From Kutzneria buriramensis (GTDB taxonomy: Bacteria; Actinomycetota; Actinomycetes; Mycobacteriales; Pseudonocardiaceae): a stretch of 64,000 bases of DNA. The notes under the pieces are model-generated. The model was given only the letters and a program-made list of their open reading frames with translations, ran no database searches and had not been told where the DNA came from. The DNA lies in assembly GCF_003387475.1 (NCBI RefSeq), contig NZ_QUNO01000016.1:245621-309620 (forward strand), read 5' to 3'. Below, one piece after another: positions 19,294-27,693 of this stretch. Numbering within the stretch: the stretch's first letter is position 1; the number at the start of each line of letters is the position of its first letter. The position numbers and the translations under genes were made by a program.

Positions 19294-19751
19294 CCGAGAA
19301 ACGCCTCCAACTGCTCGACCACGAAGGCGTGGTCGTCGGCCTGGGGCAGGCCGGACACCGTGATCGAGCCGACGACGCCGACGTCGCGGATGATCAGTGG
19401 GAACGAGCCGCCGTGCGCGGCGTACAGGTCGGGGTCGAGGCGGGACTTCTCCTCGAACGTGCCGCCGCCGGCGCGGAACTGGCAGCCGACCAGGTACGAG
19501 CTGTGGCCGTAGCGGCGGACGACGCGGGACTTGCGCTCCACCCAGGCGTCGTTGTCGGCGGAGGTGCCGGGCAGTGCGGCGTGGAACAGGCGCTGGCCGT
19601 TGCGCTCGATCGACACCACCACCGGCAGCTCGCGCTCCCGCGCGGCGGTCACCATGCGCGCCCCCAGTTCCCAGGCCGCGGCGTTGTCGAAGCCGGCGAA
19701 CACCAGGCGGTGTTCCTGGTCACGGAGGTCGTCCAGGTCGGGGTCAGCCAT
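19290..19751 (-). CDS. heme-degrading-domain / UPF0303 family protein
   Basis: A 153-aa single-domain protein of the GlcG/HbpS-like family (UPF0303 branch): VTAARERELPVVVSIERNGQRLFHAALPG, WVERKSRVVRRYGHSS and the glycine-rich FPLIIRDVGVVGSITVSGLPQADDH. The branch has no settled activity; heme or flavin binding is proposed for relatives. It is monocistronic, converging with the Lux-like operon by a 4-nt overlap. Confidence 0.85.
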   Translation of the reverse strand: MADPDLDDLRDQEHRLVFAGFDNAAAWELGARMVTAARERELPVVVSIERNGQRLFHAALPGTSADNDAWVERKSRVVRRYGHSSYLVGCQFRAGGGTFEEKSRLDPDLYAAHGGSFPLIIRDVGVVGSITVSGLPQADDHAFVVEQLEAFLG

Positions 19752-19849
19752 GCCCCCGACTTAATCAACACTGTTGCGAAAGTGCAACCCCCGCCCGATG
19801 AGATCCCGGCAACCAACCGAGTGCGAGGCCCCGCCGATGCTTCGCCCGG

Positions 19850-19922
19850 TTGCTGGATTTCGATCGGCCGCCACCCACGCACCCACAACCCGAGCCCGAT
19901 GCGGCCGATCGAAATCCAGCAA
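19850..19922. repeat. 22-bp perfect inverted repeat with extended imperfect arms
   Basis: Positions 19850-19871 (TTGCTGGATTTCGATCGGCC plus GC) are the exact reverse complement of 19901-19922, separated by 29 nt. Weaker symmetry continues outward for roughly 20 nt on each side. It sits in the 276-bp gap between the chitinase stop and the heme-domain gene. It may be a long terminator-like hairpin, an imperfect mobile-element end pair or a protein-binding site; there are no flanking direct repeats that I can see. Confidence 0.7.
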
Positions 19923-19983
19923 GGGCGAGGCGTCGGCCCCCGAAGGGGCCGAGCCGCGCGCGCCAGCGCGCCAACAACACAGC

Positions 19984-20009
19984 GGGCCCCCGCCGCGCGA
20001 CGGGGGCCC
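19984..20009 (-). terminator. GC-rich terminator of the chitinase gene
   Basis: GGGCCCCCG and CGGGGGCCC form a 9-bp perfect stem with an 8-nt loop, 18 nt past the chitinase stop on the minus strand. There is no long T-run, as is common for terminators in high-GC actinobacteria. Confidence 0.6.
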
Positions 20010-20027
20010 ACCTTTCCGCCGTGAAAC

Positions 20028-20972
20028 TCACCCCTCGATGCCCTTGAAGATCTTCGAGTAGGCGTAGCCGACCTTCTTGTCGTAGGAGTCGACCTCCCAG
20101 AAGGAGAGCTCGCTGACGCCGTTCGACTTGGCGAACGCCTCCAGCGTCTTGGCGTTGGCCTGGGTGAAGTTCTCGTTGTCGTCGTTCTTGCCGGCGATCG
20201 GCGTCAGCCCCTGCAACGCGAAGCCCTGGGCGGCGGACACGCCGTACAGGCTGGACAGCTGCTTCGCGGTGGCCTTGGACGCGGACTCGGCGTCGTTGAG
20301 GGCGTTCTGCCCGTTGCCGAAGTCCATGACCATGATGTTGACGGTGCTGACCTTGACGCCCTGGGCCTTGGCGTCCTTGAGCAGGTTGAGGGCGTTGCTC
20401 TCCAGGCCGGTCGGGTCGACCGGCAGGGTGAAGTCGACCTGCACCGACGGGTCGGCCTTCTGCAGCGCGGCCAGGGCCTGGTCGCGCCGCGTGATGGAGG
20501 CCTTGTTGTCGAGCGGGCCGCCCTCGATGTCGAAGTCGAGACGGTGCACGTTGTTCGTCTTGACGACGTTGGCGTACGCGGCCTGCAGGCTCGACACACT
20601 GGTGCAGGTGAGCGCGAGCTCACCGCCTTCGGCGCCGCCGAAGGAGATGATCACGTCGCCGCCCGCGGACTGCAGCGAACTGATCTGGGACTTGAACGCA
20701 CCGACGGCGGCGCCCCCGTCCTCCCACTGCGGCGTGCAGCCGCTCTTGGGAATGAGGAACGCCAGCGTGTAGTGATTCACACCGGACGCGCTCTTGTCCG
20801 AGGCCATGTCGCCGGCGGAGCCGCTGGACAGCTCCAGGTAGGGCGCGGCGAACTTGGCCGGGAAGGACTTGGGCGTGGCCGCGGTGGCCCCGGTCGCGCC
20901 CAGCGCAAGCGCGGCCGCGGGCAGCATGGCCGCGGCGGCGATGGTGAGGGCACGACGAACTGCGCTTGCCAT
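20028..20972 (-). CDS. secreted GH18 chitinase-type hydrolase
   Basis: A 314-aa exported enzyme: a Sec signal (RRALTIAAAAMLPAAALALG, cleavage after ATA near residue 32) and one GH18 barrel with no carbohydrate-binding module. The catalytic strand reads RLDFDIEGG (near residue 145), giving the D-x-D-x-E signature with the acid glutamate. GDVIISFGGAEGG matches the SxGG motif and ELSFWEVDSYD is the last strand, typical of small actinobacterial GH18 chitinases. It is monocistronic. Two GGAANNNTTCC sites 22 nt apart lie upstream. Confidence 0.92.
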   Translation of the reverse strand: MASAVRRALTIAAAAMLPAAALALGATGATAATPKSFPAKFAAPYLELSSGSAGDMASDKSASGVNHYTLAFLIPKSGCTPQWEDGGAAVGAFKSQISSLQSAGGDVIISFGGAEGGELALTCTSVSSLQAAYANVVKTNNVHRLDFDIEGGPLDNKASITRRDQALAALQKADPSVQVDFTLPVDPTGLESNALNLLKDAKAQGVKVSTVNIMVMDFGNGQNALNDAESASKATAKQLSSLYGVSAAQGFALQGLTPIAGKNDDNENFTQANAKTLEAFAKSNGVSELSFWEVDSYDKKVGYAYSKIFKGIEG

Positions 20973-21030
20973 GGACAGGGTTCCTTCCTAGCAGGGAACA
21001 AGGAAGGCGGCGGGAACTGCGGTCCGTTGG

Positions 21031-21063
21031 GAACGTTTCCAGCATTGGATAGGAAACCTTCCT
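21031..21063 (-). promoter_or_regulatory. paired GGAA-N3-TTCC palindromes upstream of chitinase
   Basis: On the minus strand GGAAGGTTTCC (21063-21053) and GGAAACGTTCC (21041-21031) are two copies of the same small palindrome, spaced exactly 22 nt start to start, two helix turns, and 60-90 nt before the chitinase ATG. The spacing suggests binding of two dimers on one DNA face. The site does not match the DasR box that controls many Streptomyces chitinases. Confidence 0.5.
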
Positions 21064-21231
21064 GACGGATTACGCAACGCTAGGACCGCCGCCGCCGACC
21101 CGTCAAGATGAGCGTCCGTTAGGAGCGCTTTGCCCGTTTGTACGGGATGGTCGGCGCAAGACGGCTACCCGGAGGATCCCGATCCCCGGTTCGGGTGAAC
21201 GGGGCGATGATCGTCTCAGTAGGGTGGAGGT

Positions 21232-21933
21232 ATGGCAGGAGCCGACGAAGCGGCGGGCCCGGACGCCCGCAGACCGAATCACTTCGACGTGGTCCTCCGT
21301 GGCTACAACACACGCCAGGTCAACGAGCGGGTGACACGCCTCGAGTTCGACCTGCGCACCGCCACCCGGGAGCGGGACCTCGCCCGCGCCGGCAACGCGG
21401 AGCTGGCCAAGCGGCTGGGCGCGGCCGAGGAGGAGCTCACCGCGCTGCGCGAACGCGTCCGCAAGTTCGCGGACGAGCCGCTGACCGGTGAGAACGTCAA
21501 CGAGCGCGTGCGCATGATGATGGAGCTGGCGGCGGAGGAGATCGCCGAGCAGCGCCGGTCGGCCGAGCGCGAGCTCGCCGAGCAGCGGGCGGCGCTCCAG
21601 CAGCGGCGGGCCCAGCTCGAGCACAAGTACAACGAGCACAACGACGTCCTGGACCGCGAGTACGACGAGCTGAAGCTGAAGCTGAGCCGCGAGCACGAGC
21701 AGCTGATGGCTCGGGCCCGCGCCGAGGCGGCGAAGGTGACACGGTTCGCCGAGGAGCGGGCGGCGCTGACGGTGCGCGAGGCGGACGAGCACGCGCGGCA
21801 GCAGACCTCGGCCGCCGACGAGCACACGGCCCGGATGCAGGCCCTGCACAACGAGTTCCGCAGCCGCCTGGTCGCCGCCCGGTCGACGGCGCAGCAGGCC
21901 GCGGCGGAGCTGGCGCGGATGGCCGAGGAGTGA
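21232..21933 (+). CDS. DivIVA-like coiled-coil protein
   Basis: A 233-aa protein whose N-terminus (HFDVVLRGYNTRQVNERVTRLE, residues about 18-40) matches the DivIVA membrane-binding head region, followed by about 180 residues of uninterrupted heptad-rich coiled coil. Such proteins mark poles or tips and scaffold wall growth in actinobacteria; this is shorter than the essential DivIVA/Wag31 and is likely an accessory polarity or cytoskeletal protein. The ATG follows GGTGGAGGT closely. Its stop overlaps the phosphatase start (GTGA). Confidence 0.75.
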   Translation: MAGADEAAGPDARRPNHFDVVLRGYNTRQVNERVTRLEFDLRTATRERDLARAGNAELAKRLGAAEEELTALRERVRKFADEPLTGENVNERVRMMMELAAEEIAEQRRSAERELAEQRAALQQRRAQLEHKYNEHNDVLDREYDELKLKLSREHEQLMARARAEAAKVTRFAEERAALTVREADEHARQQTSAADEHTARMQALHNEFRSRLVAARSTAQQAAAELARMAEE

Positions 21934-22388
21934 TCTACACCGTCGAGCTGCCGGGGCCGGGCCGGCTCGCCACGATGGCCAAGCCGCGGCTGCGGGACCT
22001 GCCGACGCTGCGCGAGGCGGGCGTGGACGTCCTGGTGTGCGCGCTCACCGCCGAGGACTTCGCCGACGCCGGCCTGGCCGACGAGCCGCGGGCAGCGGTC
22101 GCCGCCGGCCTCCAGTTCGTGCACCTCCCGATCCCGGACTGGACGGTGCCGGACCGGGACGAGATCCTGCCGACGCTGCGCGACCTCGCCGCCCGGCTCG
22201 ACGCCGGCGCCAGCATCGTCACGCACTGCTGGGCCGGCATCGGCCGGTCGTCGCTGCTGGCGGCGTCGATCATGGTGTTGTCCGGCCTCGAACCGGACGA
22301 TGCCTGGGCGCGCATCACCAAGGCCCGCGGACACCAGGTGCCGGACACCGAGCAGCAGCGCGAGTGGGTCAGAACTTTGAGTGCGTGA
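21930..22388 (+). CDS. dual-specificity-type protein phosphatase
   Basis: A 152-aa tyrosine/dual-specificity phosphatase: the catalytic loop HCWAGIGRSS (Cys and Arg of the C-x5-R motif, near residue 95) and the general-acid loop LPIPDWTVPD with Asp. The GTG start overlaps the DivIVA-like stop by 4 nt, so the phosphatase is translated with the coiled-coil protein, which may be a substrate or a localising partner (inference). It overlaps the convergent mycothiol-type gene by 20 nt. Confidence 0.82.
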   Translation: MIYTVELPGPGRLATMAKPRLRDLPTLREAGVDVLVCALTAEDFADAGLADEPRAAVAAGLQFVHLPIPDWTVPDRDEILPTLRDLAARLDAGASIVTHCWAGIGRSSLLAASIMVLSGLEPDDAWARITKARGHQVPDTEQQREWVRTLSA

Positions 22389-23133
22389 ACCACTTCTCCA
22401 GCAGCTGGGCATCGCCGGCGGTGCGAATGCGCGGGTCGTCGACGCCGATCCGGCCGTAGACGAGCAGCAGCAGCGCGTCCGGGGTCTCGGCGCTGACGGT
22501 CGCGTCCGGCTCGGCGACGGCCTGGGTCAGCCCGAACGAGTCCGGGTCGAGCCGGACCGCCCAGGAGATCTCGGTGCCCCACACGCCGAACCCGATCGTC
22601 TGCCCGTCGCCGCGCAGCTCGGCGACCGCCGGCGTGAAGCCCACCGCGGACGGCAGGTTGACGAGGAACTCCGCGACGCCGTCGGCGGCGACCGCCGGGT
22701 CGAAGGCCGTCACCTCGCCGGCCGCCAGCTCGACGTCGTAGCGGTGCACCAGCAGCTCCATCTGCATCCGCCGTGCCCAGAACCGCACCTGGCCGCCCGG
22801 ACCCCACGTCCACATCGCGGCGTCGGGGTCGGCGGCGCGCAGCACCTTGGCCACCTCGACGTGCCGCGACTCCACCCAGTCCGGGTAGTCGGCGGCGTCG
22901 GTCGGCAGCCCGAAGTCGACCTCGCCGAACTCCAGCCGCTGCGGCGACCGCCGGTCCACCATCGCCGCGAACCACTGCTGCAACAGGCCGAGGTGCCGCA
23001 GGACGTCGGCGATCGTCCAGTCCGGGCAGCACGGCACCGCCGCGGCGCGGTCGTGCGCGCGGGCGACCTCGACGATCCGCGCCACCTCCCGCTCGATGCC
23101 GTCGCAGTACGTCGAGTACGACAGTTCAGCCAT
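22369..23133 (-). CDS. maleylpyruvate-isomerase-family (DinB-like) protein
   Basis: A 254-aa member of the mycothiol-dependent maleylpyruvate isomerase/DinB family: AAAVPCCPDWTIADVLRHLG (near residue 32) and MQMELLVHRYDVELAAG, with the metal-binding histidines of the four-helix bundle, and a C-terminal SCP2-like domain ending LEKWFTHSKF. The substrate is unknown. The start overlaps the amidohydrolase stop by 8 nt, making an operon of hydrolase, amidohydrolase and this gene. Confidence 0.85.
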   Translation of the reverse strand: MAELSYSTYCDGIEREVARIVEVARAHDRAAAVPCCPDWTIADVLRHLGLLQQWFAAMVDRRSPQRLEFGEVDFGLPTDAADYPDWVESRHVEVAKVLRAADPDAAMWTWGPGGQVRFWARRMQMELLVHRYDVELAAGEVTAFDPAVAADGVAEFLVNLPSAVGFTPAVAELRGDGQTIGFGVWGTEISWAVRLDPDSFGLTQAVAEPDATVSAETPDALLLLVYGRIGVDDPRIRTAGDAQLLEKWFTHSKF

Positions 23134-24520
23134 GAGTGATCCGTCCCCCTAGCATCGTCAACACCACTGGCATGTCCCTCAGCTCGCCACCGTACGGGTC
23201 CCGCTCCGCCACCAGGAGATCCGCCACGTCGCCGACCTTCACGGCGCTGCGGCCGCCGCACGCCGCCGCCAGCGCGACCGCCAGCGGGATCCGCTGTTCC
23301 GGGTGCCACGCGGGCCGGTCGTCGTCGGTGCGGGTGACCGCGCTGGCGATGCCGTCCCACGGGTCCAGCGGCGACACCGGGGCGTCCGAGCCGATCTCCA
23401 GCGTCGCGCCGGCGGCCAGCAGCGACTGGTACGGGAATGCCCGCCCGGTGCGGCCGGCCCAGTGCCGGTCGGCGACGTCCCGGTCGTCCGGGGCGTGCGC
23501 GGGCTGCACCGAGGCGATCACCCCCAGCTCCGCGAACCGCCCGAGGTCCTCGTCCGCCACGAGCTGGGCGTGCTCGATGCGGCCCCGGCAGCCGACGGTC
23601 TCGAAGGCGTCCAGGGCGATCTTGTTGGCGTGATCGCCGATCGCGTGCACCGCCGGCACGATCCCGTGCGACCAGGCCCGGCGCATCAGCGGCACCAGCT
23701 CCCCCGGCGGCACGACGACCACACCATGGCCGTCGCCGTCGTAAGGATCGTGGCAGTAGGCGGTCCGCGTGTTCAGCGACCCGTCCACGAACAGCTTGTA
23801 CGGCCCGACACTCAGCACCCCGTCGCCCTCCGGCACCGCAGAACCTGTCCGGTACCCGCGCTCGATGGTCACGTCGAGCAGGTGCTTGGCGATCACGCAC
23901 GCCACCCGCACCGCCGGCATCCGCAGGCCGAGCCGCCGCTGCCAGTCCACGACCGTGTCCGCCAGCTCGTAGTCGACGATCTTCGTCACGCCGCGCGCAG
24001 CCGCCGCGTCGGCCGCCTCCAGCACCCAGGCGTCCGGGTCGCCGGCCGGGATCCGGGCCGTGACGGCCATGCACTCCGCCTCGACCAGTACGCCAGTCGG
24101 GTGATCTACGCCAAGATCTTGGAGCGCCGCCGGGCTCAGCCAGAGCGTGTGCAGGTCGCTGCTGAACATCGCGACCTTGCGCCCGGGCAGCGCCCGCTCC
24201 AACAGGTCCTTGTGCGGTGGGTCCGGCCACAGCCCGTCGACGAAGTTCGCGCCGAACACCCAGTCCTCGCCCGAGCCGGCGACCAACGAGACCGCCTCCG
24301 CGGCGGACTTGGCCGTCTGCAACGGAATCCGCCGCCGCGTGGCGGCCCACTGCTGCATGTGCACGTGGGCGTCCACGAACCCGGGCAGCAGGTAGCCGCC
24401 GTGGCCGTCGATCCACTCACCGCCCAGCGAGCCGGGTTCGGTCAGCGCCGTCACGACTCCCCCGCTGATCTGCACGTCGACCAGCCGGCCGTCCTGGTGG
24501 ACGTTGCGGACGACCGTCAC
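23126..24520 (-). CDS. YtcJ-like amidohydrolase
   Basis: A 464-aa metal-dependent amidohydrolase: metal motif FVDAHVHMQQW (H-x-H, near residue 50), VHAIGDHANKIALDAF, GRIEHAQLV and a late metal Asp in EIGSDAPVSPLDPWDGI. The GTG start at 24520 overlaps the hydrolase stop (GTGA), which decides it. The YtcJ branch deacylates or deformylates diverse N-substituted compounds; the natural substrate is unknown. Confidence 0.88.
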   Translation of the reverse strand: MTVVRNVHQDGRLVDVQISGGVVTALTEPGSLGGEWIDGHGGYLLPGFVDAHVHMQQWAATRRRIPLQTAKSAAEAVSLVAGSGEDWVFGANFVDGLWPDPPHKDLLERALPGRKVAMFSSDLHTLWLSPAALQDLGVDHPTGVLVEAECMAVTARIPAGDPDAWVLEAADAAAARGVTKIVDYELADTVVDWQRRLGLRMPAVRVACVIAKHLLDVTIERGYRTGSAVPEGDGVLSVGPYKLFVDGSLNTRTAYCHDPYDGDGHGVVVVPPGELVPLMRRAWSHGIVPAVHAIGDHANKIALDAFETVGCRGRIEHAQLVADEDLGRFAELGVIASVQPAHAPDDRDVADRHWAGRTGRAFPYQSLLAAGATLEIGSDAPVSPLDPWDGIASAVTRTDDDRPAWHPEQRIPLAVALAAACGGRSAVKVGDVADLLVAERDPYGGELRDMPVVLTMLGGRITHG

Positions 24521-25317
24521 GCCGTGAGCCTCTCGCGCAGGAACTCCACCACCCGCTCGCGGGCGGCCAGCGCCTGGTGCCCGGGCCGGTCCCGCACCTC
24601 GGCCGTCAGCACCGAGTGCGCGCCCTTGCCGAAGCCGCCCGGGTTGCCGGGCTTGGAGTCGAGCTCGATCACCTCGAACGCGTCGCCCAGCCGCTTGCGC
24701 AGCGTGTCGAACCGCGCGCCGGGCACCGCCGGGTCCTCGGTGAACCGCAGGCCCATCACGCACAGGCCGTCCTCGGTGCGCTTCACCACCGTCTGCATCT
24801 CGTCCTCGGACAGGCCGGGGTCGGCGCGCCGGGCCGCGCCCAGCGGGAACGGCACCGACGGCTGGCTCATCACCGGCGCCAGCACGACGTCCTCGACGGC
24901 CGTGGCCAGCGCGAACCCGCCCGTGAAGCACATGCCGATCACGCCGACGCCCTTGCCGGGCGTGCGGGCGGCCAGGTCCCGGGCGACGGCCCGCAGGTAC
25001 TGGGTGATCGGCCGCTGGGCGTTCACCGCGAACGCCCTGAACTCGGCCGACACGCACAGCCGGGCGATCACGCCGAGCACGTAGCCGGCGGTCATCGGCT
25101 TGCCCGGGGTGCCGAACGGGGACGGCACGACCACCGTGAAGCCCTGGTCGACGAGGTGGTCGGCGAGGCCGAGGACCTCCGGCGTGATGCCCGGCACCTC
25201 CGGCACCAGCACGACGCCGGGCCCCTCGCCCTTCTCGTAGCAGTCGTAGGTCAGGCCGGCCCCGGTGAACGGCGCCTGGCGCCAGCCGGTGAGGTCCGAG
25301 GTGGGCGCGTCGCTCAT
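24517..25317 (-). CDS. dienelactone-hydrolase-family enzyme
   Basis: A 266-aa alpha/beta hydrolase. The nucleophile elbow is GMCFTGG (cysteine, near residue 118), typical of dienelactone hydrolases rather than serine esterases. The later NPGGFGKGAHSVLT holds the probable catalytic His. GGAGG sits 7 nt before the ATG at 25317. First gene of the hydrolase, amidohydrolase, DinB-like operon. Confidence 0.85.
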   Translation of the reverse strand: MSDAPTSDLTGWRQAPFTGAGLTYDCYEKGEGPGVVLVPEVPGITPEVLGLADHLVDQGFTVVVPSPFGTPGKPMTAGYVLGVIARLCVSAEFRAFAVNAQRPITQYLRAVARDLAARTPGKGVGVIGMCFTGGFALATAVEDVVLAPVMSQPSVPFPLGAARRADPGLSEDEMQTVVKRTEDGLCVMGLRFTEDPAVPGARFDTLRKRLGDAFEVIELDSKPGNPGGFGKGAHSVLTAEVRDRPGHQALAARERVVEFLRERLTA

Positions 25318-25366
25318 GGTGCTGCCTCCGTGCACGATCTTGTGTGGTGCCGACCGTAGCAGCGGG

Positions 25367-25909
25367 TCAGGACCAGCTTCCGCGCTCCACCATGTGCAGC
25401 ACCAACGCGGCGATGTTCCACGAGTCGTCGTCGCCCCGGTGGTGCCGCCCCTCCAGCGGCAGGCCGACGATGTCCAGCGCGCGGGCCATGCCGACCTGCC
25501 GGCCCTCGCCCGCGAACACCGCCTTGGCGTTGGTGTGCCGGTTGCCGAACGGATAGTCCACTCCGGTCGCCCGGCACTGTCGCGTGAACTGCTTGCGGTC
25601 GTAGTCGCCCCAACTCGCCCAGCCGCGCTTGCGGCCGTCGTGCTCCGCCACGAGCGTCGCGCAGGCGTCCGCGAAGGACACTCCGCCGTCCACTTCGGAC
25701 TGGGTGAGCCCGGTCAGCTCGGTGCAGAACCCGCTCACCGCCGACACCGCCGGCCGCACCAGGATCCGGTGCTTGGCAAGGCGTTCCCGCGCCACCAGGT
25801 CCACCACGGTCAACCCGATCTCGATGATCTCGCTGACCTGCCCGGGCGGCGGGCTGCCCTGCCAGCACGTCGCCTCGACATCGACGACGTTCACCAGACG
25901 TGCGGTCAT
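25367..25909 (-). CDS. DnaQ-like 3'-5' exonuclease
   Basis: A 180-aa DEDD exonuclease of the ERI-1/KapD-type: VVDVEATCW (D-x-E, near residue 8), SWGDYDRKQF (second acidic motif) and a final HHRGDDDSWNIAALV (the HxxxxD end), so all four metal-binding acids are in place. The branch trims structured RNA or single-stranded nucleic acid. It sits 30 nt past the convergent end of the PIG-L gene on the same strand. Confidence 0.85.
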   Translation of the reverse strand: MTARLVNVVDVEATCWQGSPPPGQVSEIIEIGLTVVDLVARERLAKHRILVRPAVSAVSGFCTELTGLTQSEVDGGVSFADACATLVAEHDGRKRGWASWGDYDRKQFTRQCRATGVDYPFGNRHTNAKAVFAGEGRQVGMARALDIVGLPLEGRHHRGDDDSWNIAALVLHMVERGSWS

Positions 25910-25929
25910 GCGGCGAGATTAGCCGCCGC

Positions 25930-26649
25930 CTACAACTCGATTACCTCGAAGGACACCCCGAACTTGGCGCCGACCCGAGTGCCGACCTGCCGTGCGATCG
26001 ACTCCAGGAACTCGCGGGGCTCGCTCATCGGGTTGTCGACCAAACCCCGCAGGTACTCGCCGTGCGCCTCCAGCGACGCGACGCCGAGGTCGAACGTGTC
26101 GGTCACGTCCACACCGTGGGTGGCCTCCGGGCTGCCGCTGACGAGGATGCGCCGGGCGTGCCATGGATCCCCCAGGTCCCGGAAGATCCAGCGGTTGGCG
26201 GCGTCCCGCACGCCGTCCAGCACGGCCTGGCCGACGGCGATGTGGTCGGCCTGGTTGGGCTGGCCCGGGGCCCAGAAGCCCCGGTAGTTCCCGGTGAGCA
26301 CGACGTCCGGGCGGTGCCGGCGCACCGCGTCGGCGACGGCCCGGCGCAGCGGCAGGCCGTACTCGACGGTGCCGTCCGGGAAGCCGTAGAACTCCACCGT
26401 CTCCACGCCGACGATCGCCGCGCCGGCCCGCTCCTCGGCCTCCCGCAGCGGACCGCACTGCTCCGGGTCCACGCCGTCGATGCCGGCCTCGCCGCTGGTC
26501 GCCAGGCCGTAGACGATGCGCTTGCCCTGGGCGGTCCAGCGGGCGACCGCCGCCGCCGTCCCGTACTCCAGGTCGTCGGGATGGGCGACGAAGGCCAGCG
26601 CGGTGGCCCAGGACTCGTCCACGGGCTCCAGTGCCTCGGGTGTCGTCAC
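25930..26649 (-). CDS. PIG-L/LmbE-family deacetylase
   Basis: A 239-aa zinc deacetylase with the AHPDDLEYG motif (residues about 21-29) and a late QADHIAVGQ histidine motif. Mycothiol biosynthesis (MshB) and conjugate amidase (Mca) are the nearest functional families, but this is shorter and has no other mycothiol gene beside it. The substrate is an N-acetyl sugar or amide of unknown identity. Confidence 0.87.
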   Translation of the reverse strand: MTTPEALEPVDESWATALAFVAHPDDLEYGTAAAVARWTAQGKRIVYGLATSGEAGIDGVDPEQCGPLREAEERAGAAIVGVETVEFYGFPDGTVEYGLPLRRAVADAVRRHRPDVVLTGNYRGFWAPGQPNQADHIAVGQAVLDGVRDAANRWIFRDLGDPWHARRILVSGSPEATHGVDVTDTFDLGVASLEAHGEYLRGLVDNPMSEPREFLESIARQVGTRVGAKFGVSFEVIEL

Positions 26650-26667
26650 GGGCGGAACGCTACCCGC

Positions 26668-27684
26668 TCAGGCCGTGTCCCGGCGGATCAACTCGGTCGG
26701 CAGCAACACCGACGGAGGCAGGTCCGCGTCCCCCTCGAACTGGGCCAGCAGCCGCCACGTCATGGTCCGCCCCAGTTCCTCTATCGGCTGGCGGACCGTG
26801 GTCAGCGGCGGCACGGAGGTCGCGGCCAGCCCCGAGTCGTCGAAGCCGACCACCGCCACGTCCTCCGGCACTCGGATGCCGCGGCCGCGCAGCACGTGCA
26901 GCGCGCCGATGGCCATCAGGTCCGACGCCACGAACACCGCGTCCAGCGCCGGGAAGGCGGTCAGCAGCTGCTCCATCGCCGCCATCCCGCCCTCCAGGCT
27001 GAAGTCCGCGTGCGCGATGGCGTCGGTGGGCCGGCCGGCCATCGACAGCGTGCGCCGCCAGCCGCTGAGCCGGTCGATGCCCACGGCCATGTCCCGCGGC
27101 CCGGCGATGGTGCCGATCAGCCGGCGGCCCTGGTCGATCAGGTACTGCGCGGCCTGCCCGGCGCCGTTGAAGTTGTCGGAGTCCACGTACGGCACCTCGA
27201 CCTTGGCCAGCGGCCGCCCGCACAGCACCACCGGCAGCCCCGAGGCGACCAGCTGCGCCGGCAGCGGGTCCTCGCCGTGCAGGCTGACCACCAGTGCCCC
27301 GTCCACGTGCCCGGACGTCAGGTAGGTGGCCATCGAGCCGTGGTCCTGCTCGTCCTGGGCCATCAGCAGCACCAGCTGGAGCCCGCTGCCGGCCAGGCCG
27401 GCGTGCACGCCGCGCAGCACCCGGGCGAAGAACGGGTCTCCGAGCACGCGGTCGCCGTGCTCGGAGACCACCAGCGCGATCGAGTTGGTCCGCTTCATCG
27501 CCAGCGACCGGGCCAGCATGTTCGGGCTGTAGCCGAGGCTGGTCACGGCCTGCGCGACCGCCTCCCGGGCCTTCGCGCTGACGTAGGTGCGGCCGTTGAT
27601 CACCCGCGAGGCGGTGGACCGGGACACCCCGGCCACCCTGGCCACCTCGTCGAGCGTCGGAATCTCCCGGCCGTCTTCGACCAC
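26668..27684 (-). CDS. LacI-family transcriptional regulator
   Basis: A 338-aa repressor: helix-turn-helix LDEVARVAGVSRSTASRVIN (near residue 11) and the hinge helix ending SPNMLARSLA, which reads minor-groove DNA, then a periplasmic-binding-type sugar domain. It is the last gene of, and probably controls, the GH1/ABC-permease/binding-protein operon; two LacI-type palindromes upstream of the binding-protein gene fit this. The GTG start is set 9 nt after the GH1 stop. The inducer is probably a beta-linked disaccharide (inference from GH1). Confidence 0.9.
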   Translation of the reverse strand: MVEDGREIPTLDEVARVAGVSRSTASRVINGRTYVSAKAREAVAQAVTSLGYSPNMLARSLAMKRTNSIALVVSEHGDRVLGDPFFARVLRGVHAGLAGSGLQLVLLMAQDEQDHGSMATYLTSGHVDGALVVSLHGEDPLPAQLVASGLPVVLCGRPLAKVEVPYVDSDNFNGAGQAAQYLIDQGRRLIGTIAGPRDMAVGIDRLSGWRRTLSMAGRPTDAIAHADFSLEGGMAAMEQLLTAFPALDAVFVASDLMAIGALHVLRGRGIRVPEDVAVVGFDDSGLAATSVPPLTTVRQPIEELGRTMTWRLLAQFEGDADLPPSVLLPTELIRRDTA

Positions 27685-27693
27685 GCTGAACCC

